Below, piece after piece: positions 1 through 11,040 of a DNA stretch of 64,000 nt. Numbering within the stretch: position 1 is the first letter of the stretch; the number at the start of each line of letters is the position of its first letter. The notes beneath the pieces are model-generated. The model was not told the origin of the DNA. It worked only from the letters and a program-made list of their open reading frames with translations, and ran no database searches. The translations under genes were made by a program, and so were the position numbers. The DNA comes from Phytophthora hibernalis (taxonomy: Eukaryota > Oomycota > Peronosporomycetes > Peronosporales > Peronosporaceae): NCBI GenBank assembly GCA_012656075.1, contig JAAKBF010000390.1:1079407-1143406 (forward strand). Direction: 5' to 3'.

Positions 1-219
1 AGCACTCACTAGAGCTTACTTCGGTTTTTCCCTTAATGTGCAACACTCTACGGCAAGACCTCAACAACACCCTCCCAAGCGTCGCTTCGTCCGTCCCTAG
101 ACCGAAACCGCATCTTCCTCAACACACTCGCCTTCGTGGGCACCGCTCACATCCCAACTATCCTCGAGTTCAGCTACGTCCACGTGCGGCACGTGTAAGG
201 TGACACATCATTTGTTGGT

Positions 220-510
220 GTGGTTGGGCTGGACCTCAACGACGAGGAACAAGAGCACGCGATACTTGTCTCTTCACTGGAGCTTCGCGTAGTCGACGCG
301 ATTGAAGCGGAGATGTGGCCGGGCGACTACGTTGGTCACCCCGTTGCATTTATTCAACCTATCGGACCGAGCACAGGTCAGTGCACTTACGGTGTAGTCA
401 CTCGTTACGACATGACAGTTGTGGGTCCGCTACTGAGTGTCCTGGTCAACGCCGAAGTCATCTCGATCCGACTTCAAGACCCCTTCAAGTCATCAAAGCA
501 GACCCAATAA
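220..510 (+). CDS. Unidentified ORF, probable transposon remnant
   Basis: An open frame of 96 codons that I do not recognise. It has a hydrophilic start (DLNDEEQEHA) and a Gly/Pro/Val-rich middle, with no signal peptide or membrane segment. The upstream frame back to base 1 is broken by stops and no splice site clearly extends it. It sits just upstream of a hAT element and other decayed repeats, so a transposon remnant is the likeliest reading, but no family is assigned. Confidence 0.25.
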   Translation: MVGLDLNDEEQEHAILVSSLELRVVDAIEAEMWPGDYVGHPVAFIQPIGPSTGQCTYGVVTRYDMTVVGPLLSVLVNAEVISIRLQDPFKSSKQTQ

Positions 511-875
511 CCTACGTTCTGCAAGTTGGTGCGACCGTGACAGACATGATTCTCAATCCTAAGGAGCTTTTGCAGCAGCAGAACACGATCATTGCCGCAT
601 ATTGCAAGCGTCGCGGCGATATTCCGGTATCTGTCCGTCCCGCCATTCTTACCTGATGGCATGGTAACGTTAGTGCGCCCTCGCGATCTCATCGTGGTTC
701 ATGTCCGCCAGCAACACGTCCTGGACTGTCTAATGGGAGTGAGCAAGAAAAACAGTCTCGATCTATATAAAGATCCCTACTATCTTCCGAGACCCTACTG
801 CTGCATAGAACCAGCGCGATGTTCACAACGATATTGACGAGGCACTCCTGAGTATTTCCTGTGGGTCGGGCGTAG

Positions 876-1286
876 ATGATATTGGTTAGATCCGTCAGCA
901 GAACCCCACCTGGGAAAGCGTTCGCGTACACTCGAGCTCGTCGATCTCAATGCGGAAATACACTAGGAGATATCAATAATAGCGACGGAAACTCAAGTGA
1001 TGACGATGTCGAGCCAGCTCGATCATCATTTCACCTGTCGGCTAACCAGCAGCGAGTCAGTCGAACTATTCTCAACGTGAGATTCCAAGGTAAATCAATT
1101 CCTTATATACTTGAACGAATACAACAATCGGACAGCACGCAGTTCTTCGCGGTGCCTCCTGTCTGCCGGGGTCTATTCGATTTTGGATTCGACACTCAAG
1201 GTCTTACGCTGATGCACTGTCAGCAGTGCTTCCTAAAAATATATGGTACTAACAATATATTGTCATATTTTAAGGCGTATAATTGA
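876..1286 (+). CDS. Unidentified ORF, probable transposon remnant
   Basis: An open frame of 136 codons with an acidic patch (NSSDDDVEPA, about residues 39-48) followed by a basic/hydrophobic stretch that includes IPYILERIQQSDSTQF. No domain is recognised. It ends about 250 bases before the hAT element. The stretch between 511 and 875 has only short overlapping frames with no consistent coding signal. It could be the tail of the same broken gene as the ORF at 220-510; this is a guess based only on position. Confidence 0.25.
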   Translation: MILVRSVSRTPPGKAFAYTRARRSQCGNTLGDINNSDGNSSDDDVEPARSSFHLSANQQRVSRTILNVRFQGKSIPYILERIQQSDSTQFFAVPPVCRGLFDFGFDTQGLTLMHCQQCFLKIYGTNNILSYFKAYN

Positions 1287-1532
1287 TTTTCCTGAGCAGA
1301 TGATACCCTACAATAATTGATTGTGCAAGATCATCCGCATTGCATAATTTAATAACGATATCATCTGACGAATTTCACCCAATCATAGGTACACAAATGG
1401 CGTTTTTGATCAATGAAATCACCCATCACTTGTAAATTTGCACAACCAGCCATCCGCGCGAGTGGGCTACCGTCTATCTTCTCGACGGACATCAGACAAC
1501 TTTACTTTCATTTTCAATTTGGTATCGCCGGG

Positions 1533-3282
1533 ATGGAGTGCCTTCTATCTCCGCAGAATCCCGAGGCCACCGGCTTCAGCAACAGGCAGGTGTGCGCTGT
1601 CTTCTTCAAGCCCATACTCAACAACAACGATGAGCCGACTGAATTCTTCCTGTGTCGTTGCGGGGCTCGTCGCAAGCAAGAAGTCAAACGTGGAACCTCC
1701 AACCTGATGAACCACATCAGAATCCAGCACCCTGATTTTCAGAGCGTGGTGTCTAGCTTCCGTGGTGGAAACAACGGCACTGTGCTCAGCTACGTCAATG
1801 GGAAGAGCGCGAAGGTATTTGCATGGATGGAGTGGATTGTCGAAGCAAATCTCCCGTTCAATTTTTGTGAGTGTCCTATCACACGCCGCTATACGAAGCT
1901 CGCTCCAATTTGCGATGACACGCTACTCAAGTATGTCGACTCTGTGGTCTATGAGGTCCTACGTGAGCTAAGTGACTTCTTACCTTCTAAATGTTGTGTC
2001 ATATTTGACGGGTGGACGTTCAAGAGCGAACATTTTTTGGCCGTTTTCGCTGTTTTCGGACATGACGGCAAGTCTGAGCAGGTGTTGCTGGCGTTGGCGC
2101 CACTACTGGATAAAGAAGACACCAACGAGGACCCTCAGCACACAGCCGACGCCCACATCGACTTCCTGAAGTCTATTCTTAAGGACGTAAAGCGATCTGA
2201 CGACAGTGTGCTGTTCATCGTCGGGGACAACTGCTCTGTTAACGGGAACATCGCAAATAAGATGGAAGTGCCCTTGGTGGGCTGTGCTAGCCATAGACTC
2301 AACTTGGCATTAGCTCAGTATATGGATGACTACGACGACATCCTGGAGAAGATCGTGAGCTTGATGAAGGTGCTGAGGAAGCTCAACAACGCTGCGAAGC
2401 TGAGGTGTGCAATTTTGTAATTTTGGGATTATACGTGTGTGACTAAGTGTTTGTGCTATATTTTTTAACCCAATGTAATTTTAGGCGCCGTACTACTCTG
2501 CGACCCGTCCTGCGACAAGCAACACGATGGTCGTCCACGTACGAGATGGTCAAGCGATTCTTCAAGCTCAAGGAATTCATCGACATGGCCAACACTGAGC
2601 TGGCCGCGTTGATGCCGACGCCACTGGAGGAAGTGCGGCTGACCTCGGCCATGGAGGGGTTGAAAGAGTGTGAGTCTGTTTCAAAAACCTCTAATCGGAG
2701 GACGGATTAACTTTGTGGGATGATCGCATTCTTTTCGTCTCCCTCATACAGCTCCACCCCGAAATGGCAGGCTACCTCGCACCGCGTGCTGCTATAGTGA
2801 AGTGTCCACTTTTGAAGCGGCATGCGTGCAAGTCTTGAAAGGTGAACAGCTCTCTCGCTGCAGTGAAACAGCGCTGTGTATGTTTGACGAGAGCAGATGT
2901 CATCAGAGCAGCAGTGACGACAGCGCTGATACCAAGTTGGGCTTCGCGGAGCGAGCTCTGAAACGCCAAAAGTCGGCAGTCACTAAGCTGTCAAGGTACA
3001 TCGCTGTATATGACTGCATCTTTAATAGTTTACTAATGGTTTGATTGTCCACATAGCTACCCGATCGTCCAGTACATTCCCCCGACGTCGAATGTGGTGG
3101 AGAGACGGTTTAGTCAGGCGAAATGTGTACTGTCGCTTCTTCGGCTGTCGATGGCATTCGAACAGCTCGAGCGGGTTCTCTTTCTGAAGGTAAACCGCCG
3201 TTTTGGTCGATCAACACAGTCGTCACTGTGTCGAAGCAGTACTAGTGAGGGATATATGCATAATGTATTCTTTGGTCGCTAG
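1533..3282 (+). CDS. hAT-family transposase, four exons, frame intact
   Basis: Predicted join 1533-2404, 2485-2669, 2752-2995, 3057-3282: 1,527 bases, or 509 codons including the stop, with no internal stop. All three introns are short (80, 82 and 61 bases) and GT-AG; one donor is a classical GTGAGT. The N-terminal part has a BED-like zinc finger (FLCRCG... then HIRIQH). The core shows hAT transposase signatures: CCVIFDGWT (first catalytic Asp), IVGDNCSVN (second Asp) and VGCASHRLNLAL. After intron 1 comes TRWSSTYEM, and the last exon holds the hATC dimerization motif (SNVVERRFSQAK, ending LKVNRRF). The Met at 1533 is preferred over 1413 because homology-like sequence begins there. No terminal inverted repeats were found. 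It is either a recently active element or a domesticated copy. Confidence 0.82.
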
Positions 3283-3740
3283 AGATTGCAATAATTGACG
3301 TTGCAGCCTTGGTTTTCAAAGTCAATATGGGAGGGTGGGTTGTCGACCACCCTCCGCTTCCATAGTATTTTAGGAAGCACTGACTGTCAGTCCGTCGATT
3401 TGTGGGATCAGATACAAGCGCTAGTCTCAACCGGTAGCTTGACCGACTTCTCAGAACGAAGCACTTTGCGGCCTGCAGTTGCTGCCTCGTCTCGAAATGA
3501 TGTTTGCGGTGCATTACGGTCACTACGCGTATTTTGCACGGACCTTTTACAATCAAGCTGTCCAGGATTTAATTGACGGCGCGAGCAGCTTTATGGACCG
3601 CTATATATGCGTGTCGGACACTGATGAATAAGTTGGAAGCTATTGGCCGTTTGGGTGACTAGCAAATTCAGCAAGTTCCGCAGTCATATTATCCCCATGA
3701 TCTAGATGCTGCACAGGAGGTTTCATTTGAATTCTCGCGG

Positions 3741-4082
3741 ATGGGTGAAGAGTTTCTAGAGCTACGAGATTTACACCAGTCCCAGAATCATGTAGATCCG
3801 AACCAGCGGCGCAATAAATCCAGCCAAGACGGGTCGCGCCGAGGAACCCGCCCAGCTCACAAACCGTCGGTTCCTGCAAATGTTCTGGCAGCATTACCAC
3901 GTAAACGATATAAACGGCTCTGCATGAAAGCGATTTCGGCCGAAGGGTGTTCAGGTGACGGACGTGGTGGGTGTTTTGACTATCACCGTGTTCAGTTTAT
4001 ACCTAAGCCAGTCCCGGATATCGTCAAGGCTTACATTGAAGAGAAATACCAAGGCCTGGCCAAAGGAAAGTCGGAGGCATGA
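3741..4082 (+). pseudogene. Gag-like protein with CCCH-type zinc-knuckle pattern
   Basis: A 113-codon frame forming the 3' end of the Gag-like part of the retroelement. Residues 61-82 give Cys-x8-Cys-x7-Cys-x3-His, close to a CCCH zinc finger and unlike the CCHC knuckle of most Gag proteins. It is followed by a basic/hydrophobic tail (FIPKPVPDIVKAYIEEKY). The upstream sequence (3395-3740) seems to belong to the same protein but carries stops. The likely role is RNA binding during particle assembly; this is inferred from place and motif only. Confidence 0.45.
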
Positions 4083-4559
4083 CACCCACAGCCTCATGGT
4101 CAACCTGTATATACTGGATATAACCTGCGTTCAAGTTTCTGTAAACCCAAACTATCGTCCACACTTCAGCTATTCAAGGGACTAGCGCAACAAGCCGAAG
4201 TCGACCGGGTGCTACGATTGGGCTAGCTATGTCCCTATCAGATACCAACATGGACGTGATTGATGTCCCCTCAGAAATGTTCCTGTCCGAGCTCGCCTGC
4301 AGAGACCGGTTGCCACTACCAGCTTTTGTACGGTTGGTACGCGGGCAAACATCATCCGACGGTCGGCCCAACAAGTCATTGTCCGAGCTTCCTGTTCCAT
4401 CTACAGAAAGGGGTCAAAGAACACTTCGCCAGAGAAAATGGCATCGCTAGCGTTGGTGTACCCCTCGGTGGACCCACGCAAAGCCAACATTTTCAGCCGT
4501 CTGACCGAAAACCACAAAAGTACTCGCATACACGTGTCTGAAGTGTACAAACACATTCA

Positions 4560-5340
4560 GAAAAGACAACGAGATGGCCGCTATCTAGTTATGGACTCGA
4601 GTGTTCTAAAGTTGTGGCCTGAACTGTTCCTGAGTCTGATTGGTGTAATTTATAAAGCGGGAAACGGGACCCGCAAGATCAACGATTACTCGTTCCCACG
4701 TGGGGGTCATTAAGCGATTTCACGGACCGATCTAACTTTCTGATTATCTCTTAAAATCCACCACGTGATATTGCATGCCGAATTCACGAGCTGCGTACAG
4801 AGTTCCCTTACGAAGAGGTACTTCTCATGCTCGGAGACGTCTCCGGTGCGGTTAGGCACGTGCCTGTCCACGAGGACGCCGTGCATATGTTTGGCTTTGC
4901 GGTCGATGGCTACGTATTCATCGATTGGTCAAGTGGCTTTGGCTGGTGTGGATCGCCGGCCTATAACTCGCTCGCCGGCGCAACCATTAACGATATCTAA
5001 GAAGCATCTTACCCTGTGTCAGACGATCTGGTAGACGCGAGTCAATTTCATGGCAGTGTATGGTGCGACGATCATACATGCACTGTGGTAAACACCGGTC
5101 AGCGGTGCAGTGACGCGAATGTGGCACTACGACGAGCAATGGCCACTGTGTTGGGCCCATGTGCAATCAATGACAAGAAATTTACACCGTGGCGCTTCGA
5201 AAACAAAGCTCTCGGGCATATATGAAACACAGCAAACGGCCCTGTATCAATTCCGGAAGACAAGATCGATAAAGCGATTGTACAAGCGGAGATTATCCTC
5301 AACACCGACATCGCTTCGAAATCAGAGCTCAGCAAGCTCC
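4560..5340 (+). pseudogene. Reverse transcriptase of YR-type retroelement, broken
   Basis: Homology runs through several frames: KINDYSFPRG (fingers), MLGDVSG...HVPVHEDAVHMFGF (motif A with its Asp), FGWCGSPAYNSLAG (motif B) and WCDDHTC (motif C, with the two catalytic Asp). Internal stops at about 4711 and 4999 and at least two frame changes make it non-functional. Motif C is Cys-Asp-Asp, not the Tyr-x-Asp-Asp of LTR retrotransposons. It is followed by thumb and RNase H pieces. The same conserved block reappears on the minus strand at 10346-11040. Confidence 0.65.
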
Positions 5341-5539
5341 TGGGTTTTACGACACACGGCGACTTGTTTCCTGTCTACCCGATCTTTCTACCAGCAAGTG
5401 CATGCAGCGATGCACATATTGTCATCATACGCTCGTCAGCGATTCGACATGCCCGCAATTGATGACATGCGGTGGTTTAGAGCAGTTCTGAAACACACAG
5501 TCACCATTCAACTGGATACCTGTGTCTCTATTTGCGGGG

Positions 5540-6200
5540 TTCTATAACCAAATGTACACGGACGCGTCCAATTTTGGGACTCTGCGTGCTCAAACCACAA
5601 CGGCGCAAATTTATTCGACTGCAGTACACCGCCGATGAGATCTCATCATTCCAGAATGGCCGATACGAACAGTACATTAATTTCCGGGAGCTATACCGTG
5701 CTGTACTCGCTGTATTAATGTGGGGATCGCGTTGGCAACATAATCTCCAGCCTTACGTATGATTATATAAATCCACAACACCAGTGCGGTGTTCTGGGCA
5801 TCTCGTCGACATAGCCGCCACCCGATGACACAACTGTACAAAGACTGTTGTCGTTGGCCGAGCTAAAATATCAGGTTCATTATCGGTGGAACATACTCCG
5901 GAAACCTGAACACGATGGCCGACGCTGGATCGCGCGTGGGCCCAAACTAACCCTCTATGTCACCTATGGACTAACTTGTCTTCTTCGTGAAACAGGTGGA
6001 CGTAATACCGCCTTACAACGACCTCTCAGTCGTCTGGGAACAGTTCTGTGCGATCACGCCTTGGCCTGGACTACTAACAGCAAGTATCAAACCCATCGGA
6101 TCCAATGGCGACGGTTCTCACGATTGATCGCCTGGTCGCCTTGGCTTCGACGGGTCAATGCATCTAGTGCCATGGTGTACGATTCGCCTGCCGCCGGATC
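5540..6200 (+). pseudogene. RNase H and recombinase-like remnant
   Basis: The RNase H part shows a TDASNFG-like start (catalytic Asp) near 5558 and FRELYRAVLAVLMWG (catalytic Glu) near 5685. After about 300 bases of broken frame comes KYQTHRIQWRRFSRL (about 6078-6125), which resembles the helical N-terminal domain of tyrosine recombinases and is conserved in the second copy at about 12076-12121. No catalytic Arg-His-Arg-Tyr set could be traced further downstream, so the recombinase is at best truncated. Confidence 0.45.
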
Positions 6201-6789
6201 GTGATCTCATTGTCTCCCGCCACGTAAATTGGAGCCCATCCGTGTGCGTGGCACGCCTTCAGTCCTCGTAGAATCCCCAACTGAGAAGCCAGTTATGACG
6301 AAGTCTTGGTCCCCATGTAGCATGTGCTGCATATGTACACAAGTCTATGGATGCCGGTGTTCGCATCCAGCTGCCTCCTCGGCCGACGCCCCTGTAGTAC
6401 CACCATTGACAAACACGCTGAAACCGTTCTGTCTTGTTACAGGGAGTTCCAGTAGGCCGTGCTCCTGAATCCGCAGATGATTCTCTCCAGTATATCCCAT
6501 CCTGTTGGCTACCCGTCGCTGTAAACCCCTATGAATGCGTTGTAGACATGTCCGAAGCGTGTTTGAAAACCAGTCTCGTAGTGACCCTCGGTGATGTCAT
6601 TTAGCGTGTAAAAAGGCTACGCGCCATCTCCACACACCCTACAGATATAATGCTGCACCAAGCGTCCAGAATTGCTCTATCATCATGCCCACGGTTCCTC
6701 TGATATCTGCAATGATATATCCGCGTTCACGGTATCCAATGCCTGTCCTAATTCCATGGTCACAATCGCCGGCATCTTTCCAAGTCTCA

Positions 6790-6990
6790 GTGAGAATACG
6801 GTCTCTTCTACTTCCTCTGGTCGGACCCCAACGATAACCACTCTAACAGTAGCGTATCACGCAGTGAACGAGCGGCTTGGCATGTCCAAAAGACATGATG
6901 CAGATCTACTCGACCTACCCGTGCATATGCCGGATGTGGGCGACACAGCCCAGCGTCGACTGAGTTGTATACACCATTCACTCTTATTAG
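6790..6990 (-). pseudogene. Non-LTR retrotransposon fragment (zf-RVT-like tail)
   Basis: Minus-strand reading gives CRPHPAYARVGRVDLHHVFW followed by TCQAARSLRDTLLLEW, which resembles the Cys-His-Cys tail after the reverse transcriptase of LINE elements (the pattern around HxFWxC). Upstream RT motifs were not found, and both flanks are stop-rich. The fragment overlaps the left end of the short inverted-repeat element at 6970-7242, which may have cut it. Confidence 0.35.
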
Positions 6991-7242
6991 TCTGACCCTG
7001 ACCAACAATGGTGTACAATTTTTGCTGTAGAAATCCAAACTTTTGATTTGATCTTGTGATAACAATATTTAAATTTGATCGAAAGTACGATCATGATTGG
7101 CTTTAGCTCGGCGGGATCTGTCTAAAAACGCTGTCTTCGTGCTCTTTTGAGCTCTTTAGGAAAAATTGTAGTCCATGGTGTCACGAAAAAGTACAGAAGC
7201 ATGACGACGTTCGAAGCACGACTAATTAGAGTGAACGGTGTA
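6970..7242. mobile_element. MITE copy 1, 273 bp, TA-flanked terminal inverted repeats
   Basis: The ends are inverted repeats of about 22 bases reading TACACCRTTCACTCTWATTA at the left and its complement at the right. The outermost TA at both ends fits a TA target-site duplication, as in Tc1/mariner-type elements. There is no coding potential. A second copy of exactly the same length lies at 39322-39594 in the opposite orientation. Confidence 0.8.
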
Positions 7243-9435
7243 TCGAGAGTGTGTGGTGTTTTACGCGCAGTAGTAATTGCTCACCCAAGCGTTGAGCCCG
7301 ACAATGCGACGGGCTCTCTTCCACTCCAGTTGCACCAGACCGTTTGCTGCTGCTACGCTAACGTGGGTCCATTTTTCAGTCGCTTTTTCGCTTGTGCGTA
7401 TTGCTTTTCGACTAGACGGCTCCATTATCATATCCTTGTATGCCTTCTTTGAGGTCGTCCATGTGGTTTGTCTCTTCCATAGAAACACTATGCGGGCCAA
7501 TATGGGGGTGGGTACACTCCTTCTACTATATTCCCCCTTACAGTTCCTGCTGTAGACGTCTGATCAAGTCTCTATGCAGTTCACCACTTCACCCCCTGGC
7601 TACCGTGTGTCCACTGTGACTGCCGTCGGTGGGACAGCAGATGTAATTTTCTGGCTTAGCACGGGACGAGGACAGAAGGTTTCGACCACTGAATCAGGCC
7701 CGGTGTAAAAATGGAGACCCTACCCACAGCGTGAAGTCGACTGGCAAGATGGTGGGTGCAGTAAGTGCACCAACTTGATACGGACATTAGGTGGCGTTAG
7801 GATACTCTAAATGATAACTCTATCACCGACCCGTATCACGACCGTGCCACTTCCGCCAAGCCCTGGATTTCCTCAAGAACTGCCATCAAAGCTGATGCAT
7901 TATTATCAGTGGTGTCAAACATACCACTGCAGAAAATGGTTTTGAGCGACCACGTTGAATTGGTTGAATTCAATAGCAGAAGATGCTGGTGTGGGCTAGG
8001 GCTACATACTCCAGTTGAGCCTTCACGCCGAGCGCTTTCACTTTTGAACGAGGGCACATGACAGCTCTCACACATTGTGTTCCGAAAATGAAGAAGTATA
8101 ATTTTGCAAGTATAATGGCCTGTTAGAAGCCAATGCTCGTATCAGCGAGCACAGAACGAGGGAATTGGAGCCTTTAGATATTTTTAAGGTCAGAAAAATC
8201 AATTTAAGAACTGATGGGGGGTGCTACGTACGGGGCGTTAGCCGAGAAGTACGGATAATAAAAGCTCACAAGTAATGGTTTTCTTCGAAGGTTTATAGTT
8301 TCTAGGAATTGGTGACAGCAACTCAAGCTTCACCTTACCAGATCCTGTGTTTTTGGAAAGCAAGAAGAGAGTCGTAGACAAGTTTTCGTAGTGGAAACAA
8401 ATAGCTACATGAACAACTGACGAAGCATCTCCAGTATGTTGCAATTGCTTTACTTCCGGAAGCCCCAAAGGCTGGCATATATTATATATGGCTTGTTGAG
8501 TATAAACGCACCGCGACAACTCTCCATATTCTCCAAGATTCTTGCCATAGACTCTAAATGTAGCGCGTCTTATACCAGATAACCCGACATCGTCTGATCA
8601 TATCCCTCGGATTAAATAACTATTGGCACCTTAAAAATCAGCAGCAGATCTATCCCCATTTCAGTTGATGGTAGCAGTAAACCGGTCGTGACAGAACAAC
8701 CTAATACCTGCGTAGTATGGTGATATAACCATTAACCCTTTTTGTTTCCACATGCGTATACTATAGTTTACAAATTTAAGTCATTCACATGTAAAACGAA
8801 ACAATTTGCTGCGTTTTAGGGCTGCCAAAGGGCAATGTCAAAAAGCTTCCATTTGGATTTGACTGTGTAGTTTATGTCCCAAGTGTCCCGCCGAAACCAT
8901 ACTTAAATCCTATAATCCAGCATTTTGCTGTTTTTACATGGGTACACTCTCGTACTTAACTGAAAACAAGGAAACGCGGACCACGAAAGCGTTAACACTT
9001 TCGCAAAACAAGGCGCATTTCTCACACTTTAAGTCCTTTCCCAAAACACGGTAGAAAAACACCACCTGAAAGGGCGAAAAATACGCCCTTTATGCATAAG
9101 TTCAACTTAGTATGCACACTATTTTGTAACAAATCATAAACAGTAGATGGGTAAATCATTGAAACGAAGTGAGATTATTGGATAATGCAGTATTAGTAAA
9201 TACAGCTTTGTATTCACCCTTTATTTTGTAGCAAATAATAAACAGTACTTGGAGTACTCATTGTACCATACTGAATCCGAATGAGATTCAGGGATCACAC
9301 AGTATCGGCAAATCACTGAAGCTGATGTGTTGCACGGGATAGGCAAAACGAGTACCGTGATATCGTTAAATGGCGAATTTGGCGCACTTTAAAAAAACTG
9401 AATACAATAGCTTACCTAGGTGGCTCCCGAAACGT
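7243..9435. other. Gene-poor stretch
   Basis: Only short frames are present, on the minus strand at 7261-7500, 7836-8075 and 8238-8519; they lack any motif I recognise. A piggyBac transposase was considered for 7560-8519 but no diagnostic block could be confirmed. From 8520 to 9435 the sequence is AT-rich and non-coding. Confidence 0.5.
8732..8780 (+). repeat. TTAA-CCCTTT element end (piggyBac-like), first of two
   Basis: TTAACCCTTTTTGTTTCC starts here and resembles the ends of the TTAA-flanked element at 21883-22188. A related end (TTAACCCTTCTAGCCCC) starts at 9436. Both run in the same direction and are followed by a similar TATAGTTTACA / TGTAGTTTACA stretch, so they look like two left ends, not one complete element. 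Confidence 0.35.
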
Positions 9436-9439
9436 TTAA

Positions 9440-10340
9440 CCCTTCTAGCCCCGCGTTTATGCTGTAGTTTACAGCATATCAATAAACTTGATTAAAGTGG
9501 GTACCTTGCAGAATTTATCCGTTTGTAGCGCTCTTCCAGCAATCGAGTCGGACATTTGCACCGATAGTAGCCACCGTGGTCAGTTCTGATGTCCTGATTG
9601 GCTAGATTATTGGATACATCCACTGCAGTCGTTACAAATGAGTCCTTATTTGAAATGATTGGCTTACTTTCTACCCTTCTAAATTCGATTGGTCTTGCTC
9701 GCCGAAATCATAGGCGTGGATACATCCAGCTAAGCGCGCCAATTTGCGCGGAGGAAGCTGTGCCAATTTGTCAATCAAAGCTTGCGCGGAATAAGTTTTT
9801 GCCCATTTGACAATCAAAGCTTGTGCACCAACAAAAAGTCAAAACTTCCTCCGGTTTCTTCTTCTGGTCCGATCTCCTCATTCCCCGCCAATGATGCGTA
9901 TGCATTCTTCTCAGTAGAATTGCACGCTGTTGCTTAGTGGAGAAGGTCGAACATATCTAACGATGATGCTCTTTGTTGGTGTACGTGTGTCAGTACGAGC
10001 GGTACCCCAGCGTCTAGTGTCGGCAGTAAGATCCCTAGCAGCATCTCGTTGAGGAAGTTATCATCCAGCTGCGGGACGACCACTATATGAAGCCGCACCA
10101 TAGATTCGGCATTTTTGGGTACAAATCTACGAGTACAAATAATCGATTTCATACATCTCTAACTCGTGCACACGATGCGAACGAGAACCTTGTAATAGTA
10201 GAAGCGATGGTGTAGAACATTATGAATCAAATAGCAGTGTAACTACAATACGTCAATGCAACTATGAGTATCATACATGTGCTGTATATGACGTAAGATG
10301 CACCCTTCCAGCGCGACCTGGTGTTGTAGTTGATGTTATA
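9440..10340. other. Gene-poor stretch with short duplications
   Basis: No convincing gene. Frames at 9598-9810 (+) and 9934-10152 (-) have no recognisable motif. At about 9770-9825 the string CAATCAAAGCTTG occurs twice within about 45 bases, a small local duplication. Confidence 0.4.
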
Positions 10341-10345
10341 TCTGT

Positions 10346-11040
10346 TCACGGAGTAGGTACTTGTGCTGTAGTTGACGGAGAAAGTATGGGATAAACCGAG
10401 ACATGTGATGTAGGTGTCGATGCGACTATTTGAGGGGCAGGAGCTTTTGTTATAGCTGCCGAAATAGGTGTTAGAGGAAAATTAATGCACCTCACTTCAA
10501 AATCAAAAATCATTGCTATCCGAAGTGCCATATTACCGTCGTTGAACCACTGACAAGTGTTAACCTCGGTGCATGTATTATCGTTGCGCCAAATACAACA
10601 GCGGAATCGACTCGCGTCTACCAGATCATCAGACAACAGATTAGATTCTTAATATAAATCGTTAATGATCGATTTGGCGAGTATGTAAAGAGCCGGCGAT
10701 CAACACCATCCAACGCCCCATGACAAACAAATCGATGACTATGAAGTCATTGACAGCAAAGTGAAACATATTCACGTCGTCCGCGGGAACAGGCACGTAC
10801 CGGAGACGTCTCCGAGCATGGGAAGTACATGGTCATGAGGGGAATCTGTTCGCAGCTCGTGAATTCGGCGAGAGATATGACGTGGCATATTATAAGACTT
10901 AGACGGGAAATTATATCGGCCCGTGAAAAGGACACTCGAATCTACCACCATGTAACGGACATCTCGTTGTTCTTTCAAATTGTGTCGGTACGCCCACGCT
11001 ACTGTATCGATGATTTGAGTTGACGTCATCTGTGTTTGCT
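10346..11040 (-). pseudogene. Reverse transcriptase remnant, second YR-type copy
   Basis: Minus-strand pieces match the reverse transcriptase at 4.6-5.2 kb: PRHISRRIHELR (about 10860), MLGDVSGTC (about 10810) and SDDLVDASRFRCCIWRNDNT (10580-10636). The motif C here reads Arg-Asn-Asp, so one catalytic Asp is lost, and stops interrupt the frame. The piece ends downstream in a low-complexity Pro/Thr tail with no RNase H following on this strand. Confidence 0.55.

Larger units (their letters stand above)
3395..6230 (+). mobile_element. Decayed retroelement, RT / RNase H / recombinase-like order (DIRS/Ngaro type)
   Basis: Pieces of one retroelement appear in order on the plus strand, broken by many stops and frame changes: a Gag-like part (about 3395-4082), reverse transcriptase (about 4560-5340), RNase H (about 5540-5760) and a short piece resembling the N-terminal domain of a tyrosine recombinase (about 6075-6160). 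No integrase with a DDE core and no flanking LTR was seen. A recombinase after RNase H is the layout of YR retrotransposons, which are common in oomycetes. The recombinase call rests on one motif, so the class is an inference. A related copy lies at 10.3-12.2 kb. Confidence 0.6.

Noticed and set aside
7560..8519. Possible piggyBac transposase on the minus strand
   Set aside because: Nearby TTAA-type ends prompted a check, but no DDE core or characteristic C-terminal block could be read in any frame.
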